DNA of 64,000 nucleotides from Paracraurococcus lichenis (GTDB lineage Bacteria; Pseudomonadota; Alphaproteobacteria; Acetobacterales; Acetobacteraceae), in the NCBI RefSeq assembly GCF_030657435.1, contig NZ_JAUTWS010000008.1:62001-126000 (forward strand), written 5' to 3'. Below, piece by piece: positions 54,473-64,000 of the stretch; positions within the stretch are counted from its first letter, which is position 1; each line of letters begins with the position of its first letter. The notes beneath the pieces were generated by a model that worked only from the letters and a program-made list of their open reading frames with translations, did no database searches and had not been told where the DNA came from. The translations under genes were made by a program, and so were the position numbers.

Positions 54473-55530
54473 GCGCCGCCGCCTGGCTGCGCGCCCGTGC
54501 CCTTTGGCTCTTCCTCGCCGGCCTCGCCGCCGGTGCCCTGCTCCTGCTCTGGGGCCTCGCCGCGCCGCGCCTCGCGCTCGGCGGCCTGCTGGCGGGCCTG
54601 CTCTTCTGGCTCGGCCTCGCGCTCGGCGCCTATGCGCTGCTCGCGGTGCATGCGCTGACCGGCGGGCGCTGGCTCGCGCCGCTCTTTCCCGTGCTGGCGC
54701 CGGCGACGGCGACGCTGCCGGTCTTCGCCCTGCTCGCGCTGCCGCTGCTGCTCGACCCCGCCGCGGTCTGGCCCTGGGTCGCCGACCCCGGCCTGGCGCG
54801 GCACCCCGATGTCGCGCGCTGGTACCTGAACCTGCCCGGCTTCGTCGCGCGCAGCGTCGTGGCGCTCGCGGGCTGGAGCCTGCTCGGCCTGCTGCTGGTC
54901 GGCAGCGGCGGCCGCCGGCCCGCGATCGGCGCGCCGGCGCTGCTCTTCCACGGCGTCGCCGTGACGATCCTGGGGCTGGACTGGATGCTCTCGCTCGATC
55001 CGGAGTTCCGCTCGACCGCCTTCGCCATGTGGCTTGGCCTGCAGCAGGTGCTCGCCGCGCTCGGCTGGTGCGCGCTGCTGGGGACGGAGCCGGAAGGCGG
55101 ACGCGGCAAGGCCGGCGACCTCGCGCAACTGCTGATCGCCGCGGCGCTGGGTGCCGCCTATCTCGGCTTCGCGCAATACCTGGTCGCCTGGTACGGCAAC
55201 CTGCCGGACAAGGCCACATGGTACCTGCAGCGGGAGGCGCTGCCCTGGATCCTGCTCGAGGCCGCCTCGCTCGCCCTCTCCGCCGTCCTGCCTGTCCTCG
55301 CCCTGCTGTCGGGCGCCGCGCGGCGCAGCCCGCGGAGGCTGGCCTGGGTCGGCGGCGCGGTCCTGGCGGGCGTGCTGCTGCACATGCTCTGGCTGGTCGG
55401 CCCGCCCTTCGGGCCGCTCGCCATTCCCGCGGGCCTGCTCGGGACCGCCGCGGTCGGCGGCATCTGGCTCGGCCTCGCCGGCGGCCCCTTCGCCGCGCGC
55501 CTGAGGCGGGAGGTGCCGCATGGCGCGTGA
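54469..55530 (+). CDS. actF: Alternative complex III membrane subunit ActF
   Basis: A 353-residue protein with about ten hydrophobic helices. It is the second NrfD-like subunit, less conserved than ActC: VLGLDWMLSLDPEF and QYLVAWYGNLPDKATWYL mark it. It stabilises the complex and may form a half-channel. It overlaps actE and the next gene. Confidence 0.9.
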   Translation: MSAAAWLRARALWLFLAGLAAGALLLLWGLAAPRLALGGLLAGLLFWLGLALGAYALLAVHALTGGRWLAPLFPVLAPATATLPVFALLALPLLLDPAAVWPWVADPGLARHPDVARWYLNLPGFVARSVVALAGWSLLGLLLVGSGGRRPAIGAPALLFHGVAVTILGLDWMLSLDPEFRSTAFAMWLGLQQVLAALGWCALLGTEPEGGRGKAGDLAQLLIAAALGAAYLGFAQYLVAWYGNLPDKATWYLQREALPWILLEAASLALSAVLPVLALLSGAARRSPRRLAWVGGAVLAGVLLHMLWLVGPPFGPLAIPAGLLGTAAVGGIWLGLAGGPFAARLRREVPHGA

Positions 55531-55906
55531 GACCGTCCTCGCCGAGCGCCGGCAGCCGGAGGACCTCAATCCCCGCATCGTGGTGATCGTCGGCCTCGGC
55601 ACGCTCGGCCTCGTCTTCGCCACGCTCGGCCTCGCCTGGCTGTTCCAGGATCTCGTCGGCATCAGCGGCCCGAGCGCGCAGCCGCCGACCCGCTTCGCGC
55701 CGCCGCGATTGCAGAGCGACCCGGCCGGCGAGCTCCGCGACTACCAGGCAGCCCAGGCGGCGAGGCTGTCCGCCTATGCCTGGGTCGACCGCGAGCGGGG
55801 ACAGGTGCGGATCCCGATCGGGCGGGCGATGGAGATGGTCGCGGCCCGTGGCGCCGAGGCCTTCGCGCCGCTCGACCCGCCACGGCAGCCGGATCCGCGC
55901 CGGTGA
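55520..55906 (+). CDS. Small conserved membrane protein between actF and SCO gene
   Basis: A 128-residue protein with one membrane helix (about 20-43), then a periplasmic tail with RLQSDPAGELRDYQAAQAARL and VRIPIGRAMEMVAARG. Proteins with this layout are found between act and sco genes; I know no function. Position suggests a periplasmic assembly factor for haem or copper insertion (inference). It overlaps actF by 11 bp and the next gene by 4 bp. Confidence 0.8.
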   Translation: MARETVLAERRQPEDLNPRIVVIVGLGTLGLVFATLGLAWLFQDLVGISGPSAQPPTRFAPPRLQSDPAGELRDYQAAQAARLSAYAWVDRERGQVRIPIGRAMEMVAARGAEAFAPLDPPRQPDPRR

Positions 55907-56643
55907 CGCGCCGCGGCCTGCTCGCCCTCGCCGTTGCCCTGCCGGGCGCGGCGCGGGCGGAGGCGCCGGGCGTCTCGCCGCCACCAGACGCGGCGTTGCC
56001 GCTCGACCTGGCCCTGCGCGACGCCGCCGGCCGGCCGATCCTGCTCGGCGAGGCGCTCGGCGGCCTGCCCACGATCTTCGCCTTTGCCGATTACGACTGC
56101 GCCGCGCTCTGCGGCACCGCCCTCGGCCTCGCCGCCTCGGCGCTGCCGCGCAGCGGTCTCGTCCCGGGCCGGGACTTCCGCCTTGTCGTGCTCGGCCTCG
56201 ATCCGGCAGATGGGCCAGCGAAGGCCGCGGCGATGCGGCGCGCTTGGCTGGGGGAGGGCACGCCGCTGGCGGACAGCGCGCGGTTCCTGGTCGGCGCGGC
56301 GCCGGCGCTGGCCCGGGCCGAAGCCGCCCTCGGCTATCGCGCCTTGCGGCAGGGGGAGCGATACCTGCATCCCCTGGTGCTCTTCGCGCTCCGTGCCGAT
56401 GGAAGCCTGGCGGCGACGCTGCCCGCCCTGGGTGCGACGCCCGAGGACATGCGCGACGCGCTGCGCAGCGCGGCACGGGAGGATGCGCCGGGCCTCTTCG
56501 CGCGCGTGCAGTTGGTCTGCGAGGGGCTCGCCCCGGGCCGCGAAACCGTCCTGCGCAGCGTGCTGGCGGCCAGCGGCGCCGCGACGGTCGCCGTGCTGGC
56601 CGGCGGCCTGGTGCTGCTGCGGCGGTGGGAGAGGCGGGCATGA
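55903..56643 (+). CDS. SCO1/SenC-type copper chaperone
   Basis: A 246-residue protein. Signal at the N-terminus, then a thioredoxin-like domain with the copper-binding CxxxC in DYDCAALCGT (near 67) and a later HPLVLFAL His. A C-terminal membrane helix anchors it. SCO proteins insert copper into the CuA site of oxidase subunit II, encoded next. It starts with GTG and overlaps both neighbours. Confidence 0.85.
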   Translation: MTRRGLLALAVALPGAARAEAPGVSPPPDAALPLDLALRDAAGRPILLGEALGGLPTIFAFADYDCAALCGTALGLAASALPRSGLVPGRDFRLVVLGLDPADGPAKAAAMRRAWLGEGTPLADSARFLVGAAPALARAEAALGYRALRQGERYLHPLVLFALRADGSLAATLPALGATPEDMRDALRSAAREDAPGLFARVQLVCEGLAPGRETVLRSVLAASGAATVAVLAGGLVLLRRWERRA

Positions 56644-57578
56644 ACCTGTCGCTCTGGCCGCAGGCGGCCTCCGAGCAGGCGGCGCGCGTCGACATCCTCT
56701 TCACCGGCCTGCTCGTCATCAGCGGCGCCATCCTGCTGCTGGTCGGGGCGCTGCTGCTGGTCTTCTGCGCCCGCTACCGTCGCGGCTCCGCGGCCAGGCG
56801 CGGCGACCTGCCGGAATTCCTGCGGCGCGACGTGGAGATCGGCTGGACCGCAGCGACGCTCTTCCTCGCCCTCTTCCTCTTCTGGTGGGCCGGCGCCGTC
56901 GCGCTTCGGGCCAATACCGCGCCGCCCGATGCGCTGGAGATCCATGTCGCGGCCAAGCAGTGGATGTGGAAGGCCCGGCATCCCAACGGCGCGCGCGAGA
57001 TCAACGGCCTGCACGTCCCGCTCGGGGAGGCGGTGCGTCTCGTCATGACCTCGCAGGACGTGATCCACAGCCTCTTCGTCCCGGCCTTCCGGCTGAAGCA
57101 GGACGTGCTGCCCGGCCGCTTCACCGAGATGTGGTTCCGCCCGACGCAGGCCGGCGACTACCGGCTGTTCTGTGCCGAGTTCTGCGGCACGCAGCATTCC
57201 CACATGGGCGGCACGGTGACGGTGATGCAGCCGGAGGATTATGCGCGCTGGGCCGCCGCCCAGCCGCAGGAGGAGGACCTGCCGGGCGAGGGCGCAGCGC
57301 TCTTCACCGCGCTCGGCTGCTCCGGCTGCCACGCGCCGGCCTCGGCGGTGCATGCACCGGTGCTGGACGGTGTCTATGGCCGCATGGTGCACCTCGCCGA
57401 TGGCCGAACGGTGCGGGCCGACCAGGCCTATATCCGCGATTCCATCCTGCAGCCGAAGCGCGACGTCGTCGCGGGCTACGAGCCCGTCATGCCCTCCTTC
57501 GAGGGGCTGGTGGATGCGGCGGACCTGCAGAAGCTGGTGGCCTATATCCAGTCCCTGCGCGGGGAGGCAGTCCGATGA
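56640..57578 (+). CDS. coxB: Cytochrome c oxidase subunit II with C-terminal cytochrome c
   Basis: A 312-residue caa3-type subunit II. Two N-terminal helices (about 20-45 and 65-90). The CuA site is CAEFCGTQHSHM (near 180), with an upstream His in VIHSLFVPAF. A fused cytochrome c domain follows with CSGCH near 228. So the enzyme accepts electrons through an attached haem c. It overlaps both neighbours. Confidence 0.93.
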   Translation: MNLSLWPQAASEQAARVDILFTGLLVISGAILLLVGALLLVFCARYRRGSAARRGDLPEFLRRDVEIGWTAATLFLALFLFWWAGAVALRANTAPPDALEIHVAAKQWMWKARHPNGAREINGLHVPLGEAVRLVMTSQDVIHSLFVPAFRLKQDVLPGRFTEMWFRPTQAGDYRLFCAEFCGTQHSHMGGTVTVMQPEDYARWAAAQPQEEDLPGEGAALFTALGCSGCHAPASAVHAPVLDGVYGRMVHLADGRTVRADQAYIRDSILQPKRDVVAGYEPVMPSFEGLVDAADLQKLVAYIQSLRGEAVR

Positions 57579-59269
57579 GCGGCATCACGGCGGAGCGCGG
57601 CATCCCCGACACGCCGCCGCGCGAGGAGAGCTACCTCACGGCCGAGACCGGCCTCGCCTCCTGGCTGCTGACCACCGACCACAAGCGGATCGCGCTGCTC
57701 TTCATGGCGGCGATCACCGTCTTCTTCTTCGTCGGTGGCGCCGGCGCGGTGGCCCTGCGGATCGAGCTCTTCACGCCGCAGGCCGACCTCCTCTCGGACG
57801 ATGCCTACAACCGCGCCTTCACCTTCCACGGGGTGATCATGGTGTGGTTCTTCCTGATCCCCTCCATCCCGAACATCCTCGGCAATTTCCTGCTGCCGCT
57901 GATGATCGGCGCCAAGGACCTGGCCTTCCCGCGGCTGAACCTGCTGAGCTTCTACATCTTCACGCTGGCCGGCATCCTCGCCATCTACACGCTGCTCGCG
58001 GGCGGGGTGGACACGGGCTGGACCTTCTACACGCCGCTCTCGACCGCCTTCTCCAACGCCAATGTGCTAGCGGCGGCAGCGGCGGTCTTCGTCGCGGGCT
58101 TCTCGACCATCGCCACCTCGGTCAACTTCATCGCCACGGTGCACATGCTGCGGGCGCCGGGCATGACCTGGTTCCGCCTGCCGCTCTTCGTCTGGGCGAT
58201 CTATGCCACCAGCATCGTCATGGTGCTGGCCACGCCCGTGCTGGCGATGGTGCTGCTGCTGATCTTCGCCGAACGCGCCTTCGGCATCCCGATCTTCGAT
58301 CCGCTACGCGGCGGCGACCCCATCCTGTTCCAGCACCTCTTCTGGTTCTACAGCCACCCCGCCGTCTACATCATGATCCTGCCGAGCTTCGGCGTGATCT
58401 CGGAACTGGTCACCTGCTATGCGCGGCGCCGCGTCTTCGGCTACAGTTTCATGGTCTATGCCATCCTCTGGATCGCGCTGGTCGGCTTCCTGGTCTGGGG
58501 CCACCACATGTTCGTCTCCGGCCAGTCGATGCTGGCCAACCTCGCCTTCTCCTTCCTCTCCTTCGTCGTCGCCGTGCCCTCGGCCATCAAGGTCTTCAAC
58601 TGGACGGCCACGCTCTACCGCGGCCAGATCGTCTTCGACGCGCCGATGATCTATGCCCTCGGCTTCATCGGGCTCTTCACCATCGGCGGGCTGACCGGGC
58701 TCTTCCTCGCCTCCATCCCCGTGGACGTGCACGTGACGGACACCTATTTCGTCGTGGCGCATTTCCACTACATCATGGTGGGCGGCGCGGTCTCCGCGCT
58801 CTATGGCGGCCTCAGCTTCTGGTGGCCGAAGATGTTCGGCCGGCTCTACCCGGAAGGCTGGGCGCGCTTCGCTGCCGTCATGATGTTCTTCGGCTTCGGC
58901 TTCACCTTCTTCCCCATGTTCATCATGGGCTTCCTCGGCATGCCGCGCCGCTACCACGTCTATGCCGAGGAGTTCCAGGTCTGGCACGTCCTCGCCTCGG
59001 CGGGCGCCGTCATCCTCGCCGCCGCCTATCTGCTGCCCATGGGCTACCTCGCCTGGTCGCTGGTCTGGGGGCGGCGCGCCACGGCCAATCCCTGGAACGC
59101 GACGGGCCTGGAATGGCAGACCTCCTCGCCGCCGCCGACGGAGAATTTCCGTGCGCCGCCCGTGGTGACGCAGGGGCCCTACCACTACCATCCGGAGCAT
59201 GCCGGCCCGCCGGCGCATGAGCGGGATCCGCACAGTCCGCAGGGCGGACAGGTGGAGCGGGAGCAGTGA
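57575..59269 (+). CDS. coxA: Cytochrome c oxidase subunit I, A2 type
   Basis: A 564-residue, 12-helix haem-copper oxidase subunit. Haem and CuB ligands lie in FTFHGVIMVWF, FWFYSHPAVYIMILPSFGV, GHHMFVSGQS and AHFHYIMVGG. The YSHPAV sequence, in place of the Glu of A1 enzymes, puts it in the A2 class, where the Tyr-Ser pair takes over in the D channel. It reduces oxygen and pumps protons. It overlaps coxB and coxC. Confidence 0.95.
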   Translation: MSGITAERGIPDTPPREESYLTAETGLASWLLTTDHKRIALLFMAAITVFFFVGGAGAVALRIELFTPQADLLSDDAYNRAFTFHGVIMVWFFLIPSIPNILGNFLLPLMIGAKDLAFPRLNLLSFYIFTLAGILAIYTLLAGGVDTGWTFYTPLSTAFSNANVLAAAAAVFVAGFSTIATSVNFIATVHMLRAPGMTWFRLPLFVWAIYATSIVMVLATPVLAMVLLLIFAERAFGIPIFDPLRGGDPILFQHLFWFYSHPAVYIMILPSFGVISELVTCYARRRVFGYSFMVYAILWIALVGFLVWGHHMFVSGQSMLANLAFSFLSFVVAVPSAIKVFNWTATLYRGQIVFDAPMIYALGFIGLFTIGGLTGLFLASIPVDVHVTDTYFVVAHFHYIMVGGAVSALYGGLSFWWPKMFGRLYPEGWARFAAVMMFFGFGFTFFPMFIMGFLGMPRRYHVYAEEFQVWHVLASAGAVILAAAYLLPMGYLAWSLVWGRRATANPWNATGLEWQTSSPPPTENFRAPPVVTQGPYHYHPEHAGPPAHERDPHSPQGGQVEREQ

Positions 59270-59907
59270 GCGGCGTCGCCGCGCGCGAGGCCGCGCTGCA
59301 CAAGCCCTACCGCAGCCTGCGCCGGCAGCGGGAGGCCTCGGAATTCGGCCTCTGGGTCTTCCTCGGCAGCGAGGTGATGTTCTTCGCCTGCGCGCTGGCC
59401 GGCTATGCCGTCTACCGCGTGCTCTGGACGGAGCCCTTCGCCGCGGCGGCGCGGGAGACCAACATCGTCTTCGGCACGGCCAATACCGCGATCCTGCTGA
59501 CCAGCAGCCTGACCATGGCGGTCGCCGCGGAAGGCTCGCGCGCCGGCCTCCGGCGCCTGACGCTCCTCTGCCTCGGCGCGACCATCGCCTTCGGCCTCGC
59601 CTTCCTTGTCGTGAAGGGGTTCGAGTACCGCGAGGATATCGAGAAGCACCTCGTCCCCGGGCCCGGCTTCCGCCTGGCGGCGCCGGCGGCGCAGGTCTTC
59701 TTCGCCTTCTACTGGCTGCTCACCGGCGTGCATGCGCTGCACATGACGATCGGCATCGGTATCGTCTCGACCTTGCTGGTCCAGGCCTGGCGCGGCAGCC
59801 GCCCGCTGCCGAGCCCGGCCTTCGAGACGGCCGGGCTCTACTGGCATTTCGTCGATATCGTCTGGATCTTCCTCTATCCGCTGCTCTACCTCGCGGGGCG
59901 CTCGTGA
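59266..59907 (+). CDS. coxC: Cytochrome c oxidase subunit III
   Basis: A 213-residue membrane protein with five helices. It has the family sequence [21 protein letters not shown] at the start and [18 protein letters not shown] at the end. GTG start overlapping the coxA stop. This is the short bacterial form of subunit III. Confidence 0.93.
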   Translation: MSGVAAREAALHKPYRSLRRQREASEFGLWVFLGSEVMFFACALAGYAVYRVLWTEPFAAAARETNIVFGTANTAILLTSSLTMAVAAEGSRAGLRRLTLLCLGATIAFGLAFLVVKGFEYREDIEKHLVPGPGFRLAAPAAQVFFAFYWLLTGVHALHMTIGIGIVSTLLVQAWRGSRPLPSPAFETAGLYWHFVDIVWIFLYPLLYLAGRS

Positions 59908-60278
59908 CCGGCCTCGGCGAGGATGTGCCGCAGACGGCGGGCGCGATCTGGCGGCGCACGGTGCCGGTCTGGGCCGGGCTGACGGCGCTGCTCGTCGCCA
60001 CGCTCTCGCTCGCCTATGTGCCGATGGGGCGGTTCGGCATCGTCGTCTCGCTCGGCATCGCGGCCGCCAAGGCGGGGCTGGTGGTGGTGTTCTTCATGCA
60101 ACTCCGCAAGCCCGATCCGCTGCTGCGCCTCACCGCCTTCGCCTCCCTGATCTTCGTCGCCTTCCTGCTGACCATCATCTTCGCCGAGGTGCTGACGCGC
60201 GCGCCGCCGACCCGGCCGGGCACCGTCATGCCGCGCAGCGCGCCGGACATGCCGGGCCTCGGGCAGCGGGCCTTCTGA
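59904..60278 (+). CDS. Cytochrome c oxidase subunit IV-like small protein
   Basis: A 124-residue protein with three hydrophobic helices and the family sequence [22 protein letters not shown]. It is the CtaF-like small subunit that completes A2 oxidases. GTG start overlapping coxC. Its TGA overlaps the selA ATG by one base (TGATG). Confidence 0.85.
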   Translation: MTGLGEDVPQTAGAIWRRTVPVWAGLTALLVATLSLAYVPMGRFGIVVSLGIAAAKAGLVVVFFMQLRKPDPLLRLTAFASLIFVAFLLTIIFAEVLTRAPPTRPGTVMPRSAPDMPGLGQRAF

Positions 60279-61639
60279 TGGACGGCGCCGTCCCCCCGCG
60301 GCCGCCGGCGATCGGGCGCATGCTGGATTCTGCGGCCGGCCAGGCCCTCGCCGCCGCGCATGGGCGCGCCCTGGCAAAGGAGGCGCTGCGCGCCGCGGCG
60401 GCAGCCGGCGCGGCGGATGCAGCGGCGATGCTGCGCGCGGCGGAGACCTGGCTGGACCGGCATGCGCGCGGCCCGCGCCGGGTGCTGAACCTGACCGGCA
60501 CGGTGCTGCACACCAATCTCGGCCGCGCGCCGCTGCCGGAGGAGGCGCTGGCCGCCATGGCCGAGGCCGCCGGCGCCGCCGACCTCGAGCTCGACCTGGA
60601 GACGGGCCGCCGCGGCGAGCGCGACGCGCATCTGGAGGCGCTGCTCGGCCACCTCACCGGCGCGGAGGCGGCGCTCGCGGTCAACAACAACGCGGCCGCG
60701 GTGCTGCTGCTGCTGCGCGCGGTGGCGCCGCGGCGGGAGGTGATCGTCTCCCGCGGCGAGCTGGTGGAGATCGGCGGCGCCTTCCGCATCCCCGACATCA
60801 TGCGCGAGGCCGGCTGCCGCCTGCGCGAGGTCGGCACCACCAACCGCACCCATCCCGCCGACTATGCGGAGGCGATCGGCCCGCGCACCGCCCTGCTGAT
60901 GAAGGTCCACCGCAGCAACTATGCCATCGAGGGCTTCACGGCCGAGGTCGGCGAGGCCGAGCTTGCCGCCCTCGCGCATCGCCATGGCCTGCCCATGGCC
61001 GTGGACCTCGGCAGCGGCAGCCTGCACGACCTCGCGCGCTGGGGCCTGCCGAAGGAGCCGACGGTGCGCGCGGCCATCGAGGCCGGCGCCGACCTCGTCA
61101 CCTTCAGCGGCGACAAGCTGCTCGGCGGGCCCCAGGCGGGGCTGGTGGTCGGGCGCGCCGACCTCATCGCCCGGCTGCGGAAGCACCCGCTGAAGCGCGC
61201 GCTGCGGCTCGACAAGACCACCATCGCCGCGCTCGTCGCGGTGCTGCGGCTGCAGGCGGATGCGGAGAGCCTGCCGCGGCGCCTGCCGGCGCTGCGCCTG
61301 CTGCTCCGCCCGCAAGCGGAGATCATGGCGCTGGCGGAGCGGCTGCGGCCCGTGCTGTCCGCCGCGCTGCAGGGGCTGGCGGATGTTGCCGCCACGTCCT
61401 GCGAGAGCCAGATCGGCAGCGGCGCCCGCCCGACCGACCTGCTGCCGAGCGCGGCGCTGTCCCTGCGTCCCCGGCGCGGCCTGACGGCGGAGGCGCTGGC
61501 CGCGGCGCTCCGGCGCCTGCCGGTGCCGGTCCTCGGCCGCGTCGCGCGCGGCGCCGTGCTGCTCGACCTTCGCTGCCTGGAGGATCCGGTGCCGCTGGAG
61601 GCGCAGCTCCGCCATCTGCCCGGGCTGCTCACGCCGTGA
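60278..61639 (+). CDS. selA: L-seryl-tRNA(Sec) selenium transferase
   Basis: A 453-residue PLP enzyme. [20 protein letters not shown] marks the SelA N-domain and [15 protein letters not shown] (near 285) holds the PLP lysine. It converts Ser-tRNA(Sec) to Sec-tRNA(Sec) with selenophosphate. The start shares a base with the stop of the oxidase subunit IV gene, so selA is coupled to the oxidase operon. selD is not in the window. Confidence 0.94.
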   Translation: MDGAVPPRPPAIGRMLDSAAGQALAAAHGRALAKEALRAAAAAGAADAAAMLRAAETWLDRHARGPRRVLNLTGTVLHTNLGRAPLPEEALAAMAEAAGAADLELDLETGRRGERDAHLEALLGHLTGAEAALAVNNNAAAVLLLLRAVAPRREVIVSRGELVEIGGAFRIPDIMREAGCRLREVGTTNRTHPADYAEAIGPRTALLMKVHRSNYAIEGFTAEVGEAELAALAHRHGLPMAVDLGSGSLHDLARWGLPKEPTVRAAIEAGADLVTFSGDKLLGGPQAGLVVGRADLIARLRKHPLKRALRLDKTTIAALVAVLRLQADAESLPRRLPALRLLLRPQAEIMALAERLRPVLSAALQGLADVAATSCESQIGSGARPTDLLPSAALSLRPRRGLTAEALAAALRRLPVPVLGRVARGAVLLDLRCLEDPVPLEAQLRHLPGLLTP

Positions 61640-63555
61640 CCACGCTTGCGGTCGGCGTCATGGGGCATGTGGACCACGGCAAGACCGCCCTGGTCCGCGC
61701 GCTCACCGGCAAGGACACGGACCGGCTGGCGGAGGAGAAGGCGCGCGGCATCTCCATCGCGCTCGGCTTCGCCCTGCTGCGCGCCGGCGATGCCGAGATC
61801 GACCTGATCGACATGCCGGGCCATGAGCGCTTCCTGCGCACCATGGTGGCCGGCGCCGCGGGCATCGGCGCGGCGCTGGTCGTGGTCTCGGCGCTGGAGG
61901 GGCCGCGGGCGCAGACGCGCGAGCACCTGGAGATCGCCGGGCTGCTCGGCTTGCGGCATGCGGTCATCGCCGTCAGCTTTTCCGACCGCGCCGCGCCCGG
62001 GCAGGTCAGGGCAGCGGGCGAGGCGGCGGCGGCGCTGGCGGTGCAGGCCGGGTTCGCGCCGCCGCCGGTCGTGCCGACCGCCGCGCCCATCGGCGACGGC
62101 GTCGCGGAACTCGCGGCGTCCCTCGCCGCGCTCGCCCGCGCGCTGCCGGCGCCGGCCGATCTCGGCCTGGCGCAACTCGCGGTGGACCGGGCCTTCGCCC
62201 TGCCCGGCATCGGCCCCGTGGTGACCGGCACGCTGCGTCGCGGGCGCCTTGCGGTCGGGGAGAAGGTGGAGCTCTGGCCCGGCGGCACGGAGGCGCGGGT
62301 GCGGAGCCTGCAGGTGCATGGCCAGTCCGTCGCCGCGGCATCGCCCGGCCGCCGCGTCGCGGTCGCGCTGCGCGGGGTGGAACTCGGCGCGCTCTCGCGG
62401 GGCATGCTGCTGGCGAGCCCGGGTGCGGTCCAACCCGGCGCATGGCTGGACGCGCGGCTCGCCGTCCTGCCCTCGGCGCCGGCGCCGCTGAAGGACGGCG
62501 CGACCCTGCGCCTGCTGACCGGCACGGTGGAGGTGGCGGCGCGGCTCCGCCTCGCGGCCGGGCCGGCGCTCGCGCCGGGCGAGGCGGCCATCGTGCAGTT
62601 GCATTGCGAGCCGCCGGTCGCCGCCATGGCGGGGGACGGCTTCGTCCTGCGCCGGCCCTCGCCGGCGCTGAGCGTGGCCGGCGGCACCGTACTCGACCCC
62701 GGCGCCGCCCGCCGGCGGCGCGCCGACCGCGCGGCCATCCCGCGGCTGGAGGCCGCGGCGGCGGGGGACTGGCCGGCGGCGGCGCGCGCGCTGCTGCGGG
62801 AATGCGGTGCTGCCGGCGCGCATCCGCGCGCGCTGGTGCCGCGGCTCGGCCAGCCCGCGGCGCGGCTGCGCGGCTGGCTGCTGGCGGCCGGGGCGGCGGA
62901 GGCCGCGGACGGCAGGCTGGTGGATGCCGAGGCCTGGGCCGCGCTGCGCGACGCATTGCGGGATGCGCTGGCCGTTTTCCACGCGGCGCAGCCGCTGCAG
63001 GCCGGCATGCGGCCTGAGGCCCTGCGCGCCAGCCTGCCCGCGGCGGTGCCGGAGCCGGTCGCCGAGGCGCTGGTCGCGGCACTGCTGGAGGATGGCAGCC
63101 TGCAGCGCGTGCAGGGGCTACTGCGCCGGGCGGGCTTCGACCCGGTTGAGGCCATGGCGGCGGAATCGCGCGACCTCGCCCTCGGCCTCGCCGCGCTGTT
63201 CCGCCGCGCCGGGCTGACGCCGCCCGACCTCGCGGAGGTGGCCGGCAGCGACCGGCGGCGGGCGGAGGCGCTGCGCTTCCTCCTGCAGCGCGGCGTGCTG
63301 GTGCGAACGCTGGACGCGGTACAGAAGCGCACGATCCTGTTCCACCGCGAGGCGGTGGAGGTGGCGAAGCGCCGGCTCGCCGACGGGCTGGCCCGGCCGG
63401 AGGGCTTCACCGCGGGGGAGGCGGGTGCGCTGCTCGGCATCTCCCGCAAATACGGCATTCCGCTGCTGGAGCACCTGGATGCCGTGCGCTTCACGCGCCG
63501 CGCCGGCGACCGCCGCGTCATCGCGGCTGAACGCATCGTCGACCCTGTGCGTTAG
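61636..63555 (+). CDS. selB: Selenocysteine-specific elongation factor SelB
   Basis: A 639-residue GTPase. [16 protein letters not shown] at residues 10-25 and [15 protein letters not shown] give G1 and G3; G4 is not canonical (SFSDRA where NKxD is expected), a common SelB variant that I cannot verify here. The C-terminal winged helices (about 430-639) bind the mRNA SECIS hairpin and end in [20 protein letters not shown] start overlaps the selA stop. Confidence 0.92.
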   Translation: MTTLAVGVMGHVDHGKTALVRALTGKDTDRLAEEKARGISIALGFALLRAGDAEIDLIDMPGHERFLRTMVAGAAGIGAALVVVSALEGPRAQTREHLEIAGLLGLRHAVIAVSFSDRAAPGQVRAAGEAAAALAVQAGFAPPPVVPTAAPIGDGVAELAASLAALARALPAPADLGLAQLAVDRAFALPGIGPVVTGTLRRGRLAVGEKVELWPGGTEARVRSLQVHGQSVAAASPGRRVAVALRGVELGALSRGMLLASPGAVQPGAWLDARLAVLPSAPAPLKDGATLRLLTGTVEVAARLRLAAGPALAPGEAAIVQLHCEPPVAAMAGDGFVLRRPSPALSVAGGTVLDPGAARRRRADRAAIPRLEAAAAGDWPAAARALLRECGAAGAHPRALVPRLGQPAARLRGWLLAAGAAEAADGRLVDAEAWAALRDALRDALAVFHAAQPLQAGMRPEALRASLPAAVPEPVAEALVAALLEDGSLQRVQGLLRRAGFDPVEAMAAESRDLALGLAALFRRAGLTPPDLAEVAGSDRRRAEALRFLLQRGVLVRTLDAVQKRTILFHREAVEVAKRRLADGLARPEGFTAGEAGALLGISRKYGIPLLEHLDAVRFTRRAGDRRVIAAERIVDPVR

Positions 63556-63562
63556 CGCTGGT

Positions 63563-63655
63563 GGAGGCGTCCTGGGCCTGGTGGCCCTCCCGGTCTTCAA
63601 AACCGGCGGCGCGCCAACCGCGCGCGGCGGGTTCGATTCCCGTCCGCCTCCGCCA
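63563..63655 (+). tRNA. selC: tRNA-Sec (anticodon TCA)
   Basis: 93 bases including an encoded CCA. The acceptor stem pairs GGAGGCG with CGCCTCC. The anticodon stem CCGGT/ACCGG encloses CTTCAAA with TCA at 63597-63599. A long variable arm (GGCGCGCCAACCGCGCGC) and the T-loop GGGTTCGATTCCC follow. It starts 7 bp after the selB stop. Confidence 0.95.
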
Positions 63656-63656
63656 G

Positions 63657-64000
63657 CTACATCGCCTCCTTGATGCCCTGGCGGACCAGCCACCAATTGA
63701 CGGGGTAGGCGGTGGCGAAGCCGCAAAGCATGGCGATCTGCATCATGAACCAGAACTCGGGCATGTCGGCTGCGAGCCGCGCGCCGAGCACCGAGCGGAA
63801 GAGATGGAAGTTGGCGAAGGCCATGAAGCCGTACATGCCGACCTGCCAGGCCGTCAGCGACAGGACATCGGCCTTGACGGCCTGCTTCAGCCCCTCGGCG
63901 ACCGAGAGATCGCGCATCGGCTTGATGGTGAAGTACTGGAAGGCGATGCCGATTGCGAAGGCAAAGAGGTAGTCCACCACCCAGACGGCATACATCCGCT
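63657..64000 (-). CDS. DUF4396 membrane protein (C-terminal part, cut by window edge)
   Basis: The frame runs from the right edge to a stop at 63657. It shows WVVDYLFAFAIGIAFQYFTI, KADVLSLTAWQVGMYGFMA and PEFWFMMQIAMLCGFATAYPVNWWLV, which is the DUF4396 pattern with four helices. An ATG lies at 63995, but homologues continue further upstream, so the gene is probably truncated here. Function unknown. It converges on tRNA-Sec. Confidence 0.75.
   Translation of the reverse strand, partial: RMYAVWVVDYLFAFAIGIAFQYFTIKPMRDLSVAEGLKQAVKADVLSLTAWQVGMYGFMAFANFHLFRSVLGARLAADMPEFWFMMQIAMLCGFATAYPVNWWLVRQGIKEAM

Overview
The window is very G+C-rich, densely coded DNA. The gene content points to an alphaproteobacterium, most likely an Acetobacteraceae of the Roseomonas type. 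The evidence is a short OpgH, a GSU2403-type nucleotidyltransferase, the T6SS-associated DUF6931 protein, an alternative complex III fused to an A2-type cytochrome oxidase, and small dispersed repeats that look family-specific. The genus is an inference from protein style; no 16S gene is present.

Layout. 1-838: an IS110-family transposase cut by the window edge, with its non-coding flank. 839-9327: envelope and sugar genes (OpgH, a PLD-type cardiolipin synthase-like lipoprotein, an enolase-superfamily enzyme, and a three-domain methyltransferase/coiled-coil/double glycosyltransferase protein of 1114 aa). 9475-13843: HrcA, a small gene graveyard (transposase and alanine dehydrogenase remnants), a coiled-coil protein, DUF486, and a frameshifted nucleotidyltransferase under a palindrome. 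13797-19018: an AmpG-like permease and a four-gene unit of two degenerate EAL-like paralogues plus an ABC exporter. 19072-32670: metabolic genes (phosphatase, HldE-like kinase with a degenerate transferase domain, enolase superfamily, glucokinase, HxlR/MATE pair, Trx-like/prolyl hydroxylase fusion, hydroxyacyl-CoA dehydrogenase, M20 amidohydrolase, AtuA pair, cytochrome P450).

32784-44860: a T6SS block, all on the minus strand. It reads VgrG, DUF6931, PAAR, TagH (FHA), TssK, TssL, TssM, TagF, PppA. The sheath, baseplate, Hcp and ClpV genes are not here, so the system must be split if it works. 44861-48424: a kdpB remnant, a TPP-dependent pyruvate-oxidase-like enzyme, an SDR and a possible 50-aa membrane peptide.

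48573-63655: one long plus-strand run in which nearly every start overlaps the previous stop. It comprises actABCDEF (alternative complex III), a small membrane protein, a SCO copper chaperone, and oxidase subunits II, I, III and IV. selA, selB and the tRNA-Sec gene follow directly. Together this encodes a quinol:cytochrome c:oxygen respiratory chain, with the selenocysteine machinery in its 3' part. A DUF4396 protein is cut by the right edge.

Three kinds of small repeat stand out: a 61-bp element present twice, a 93-bp unit in tandem, and several long perfect hairpins. Some of these have rewritten the C-termini of neighbouring genes.
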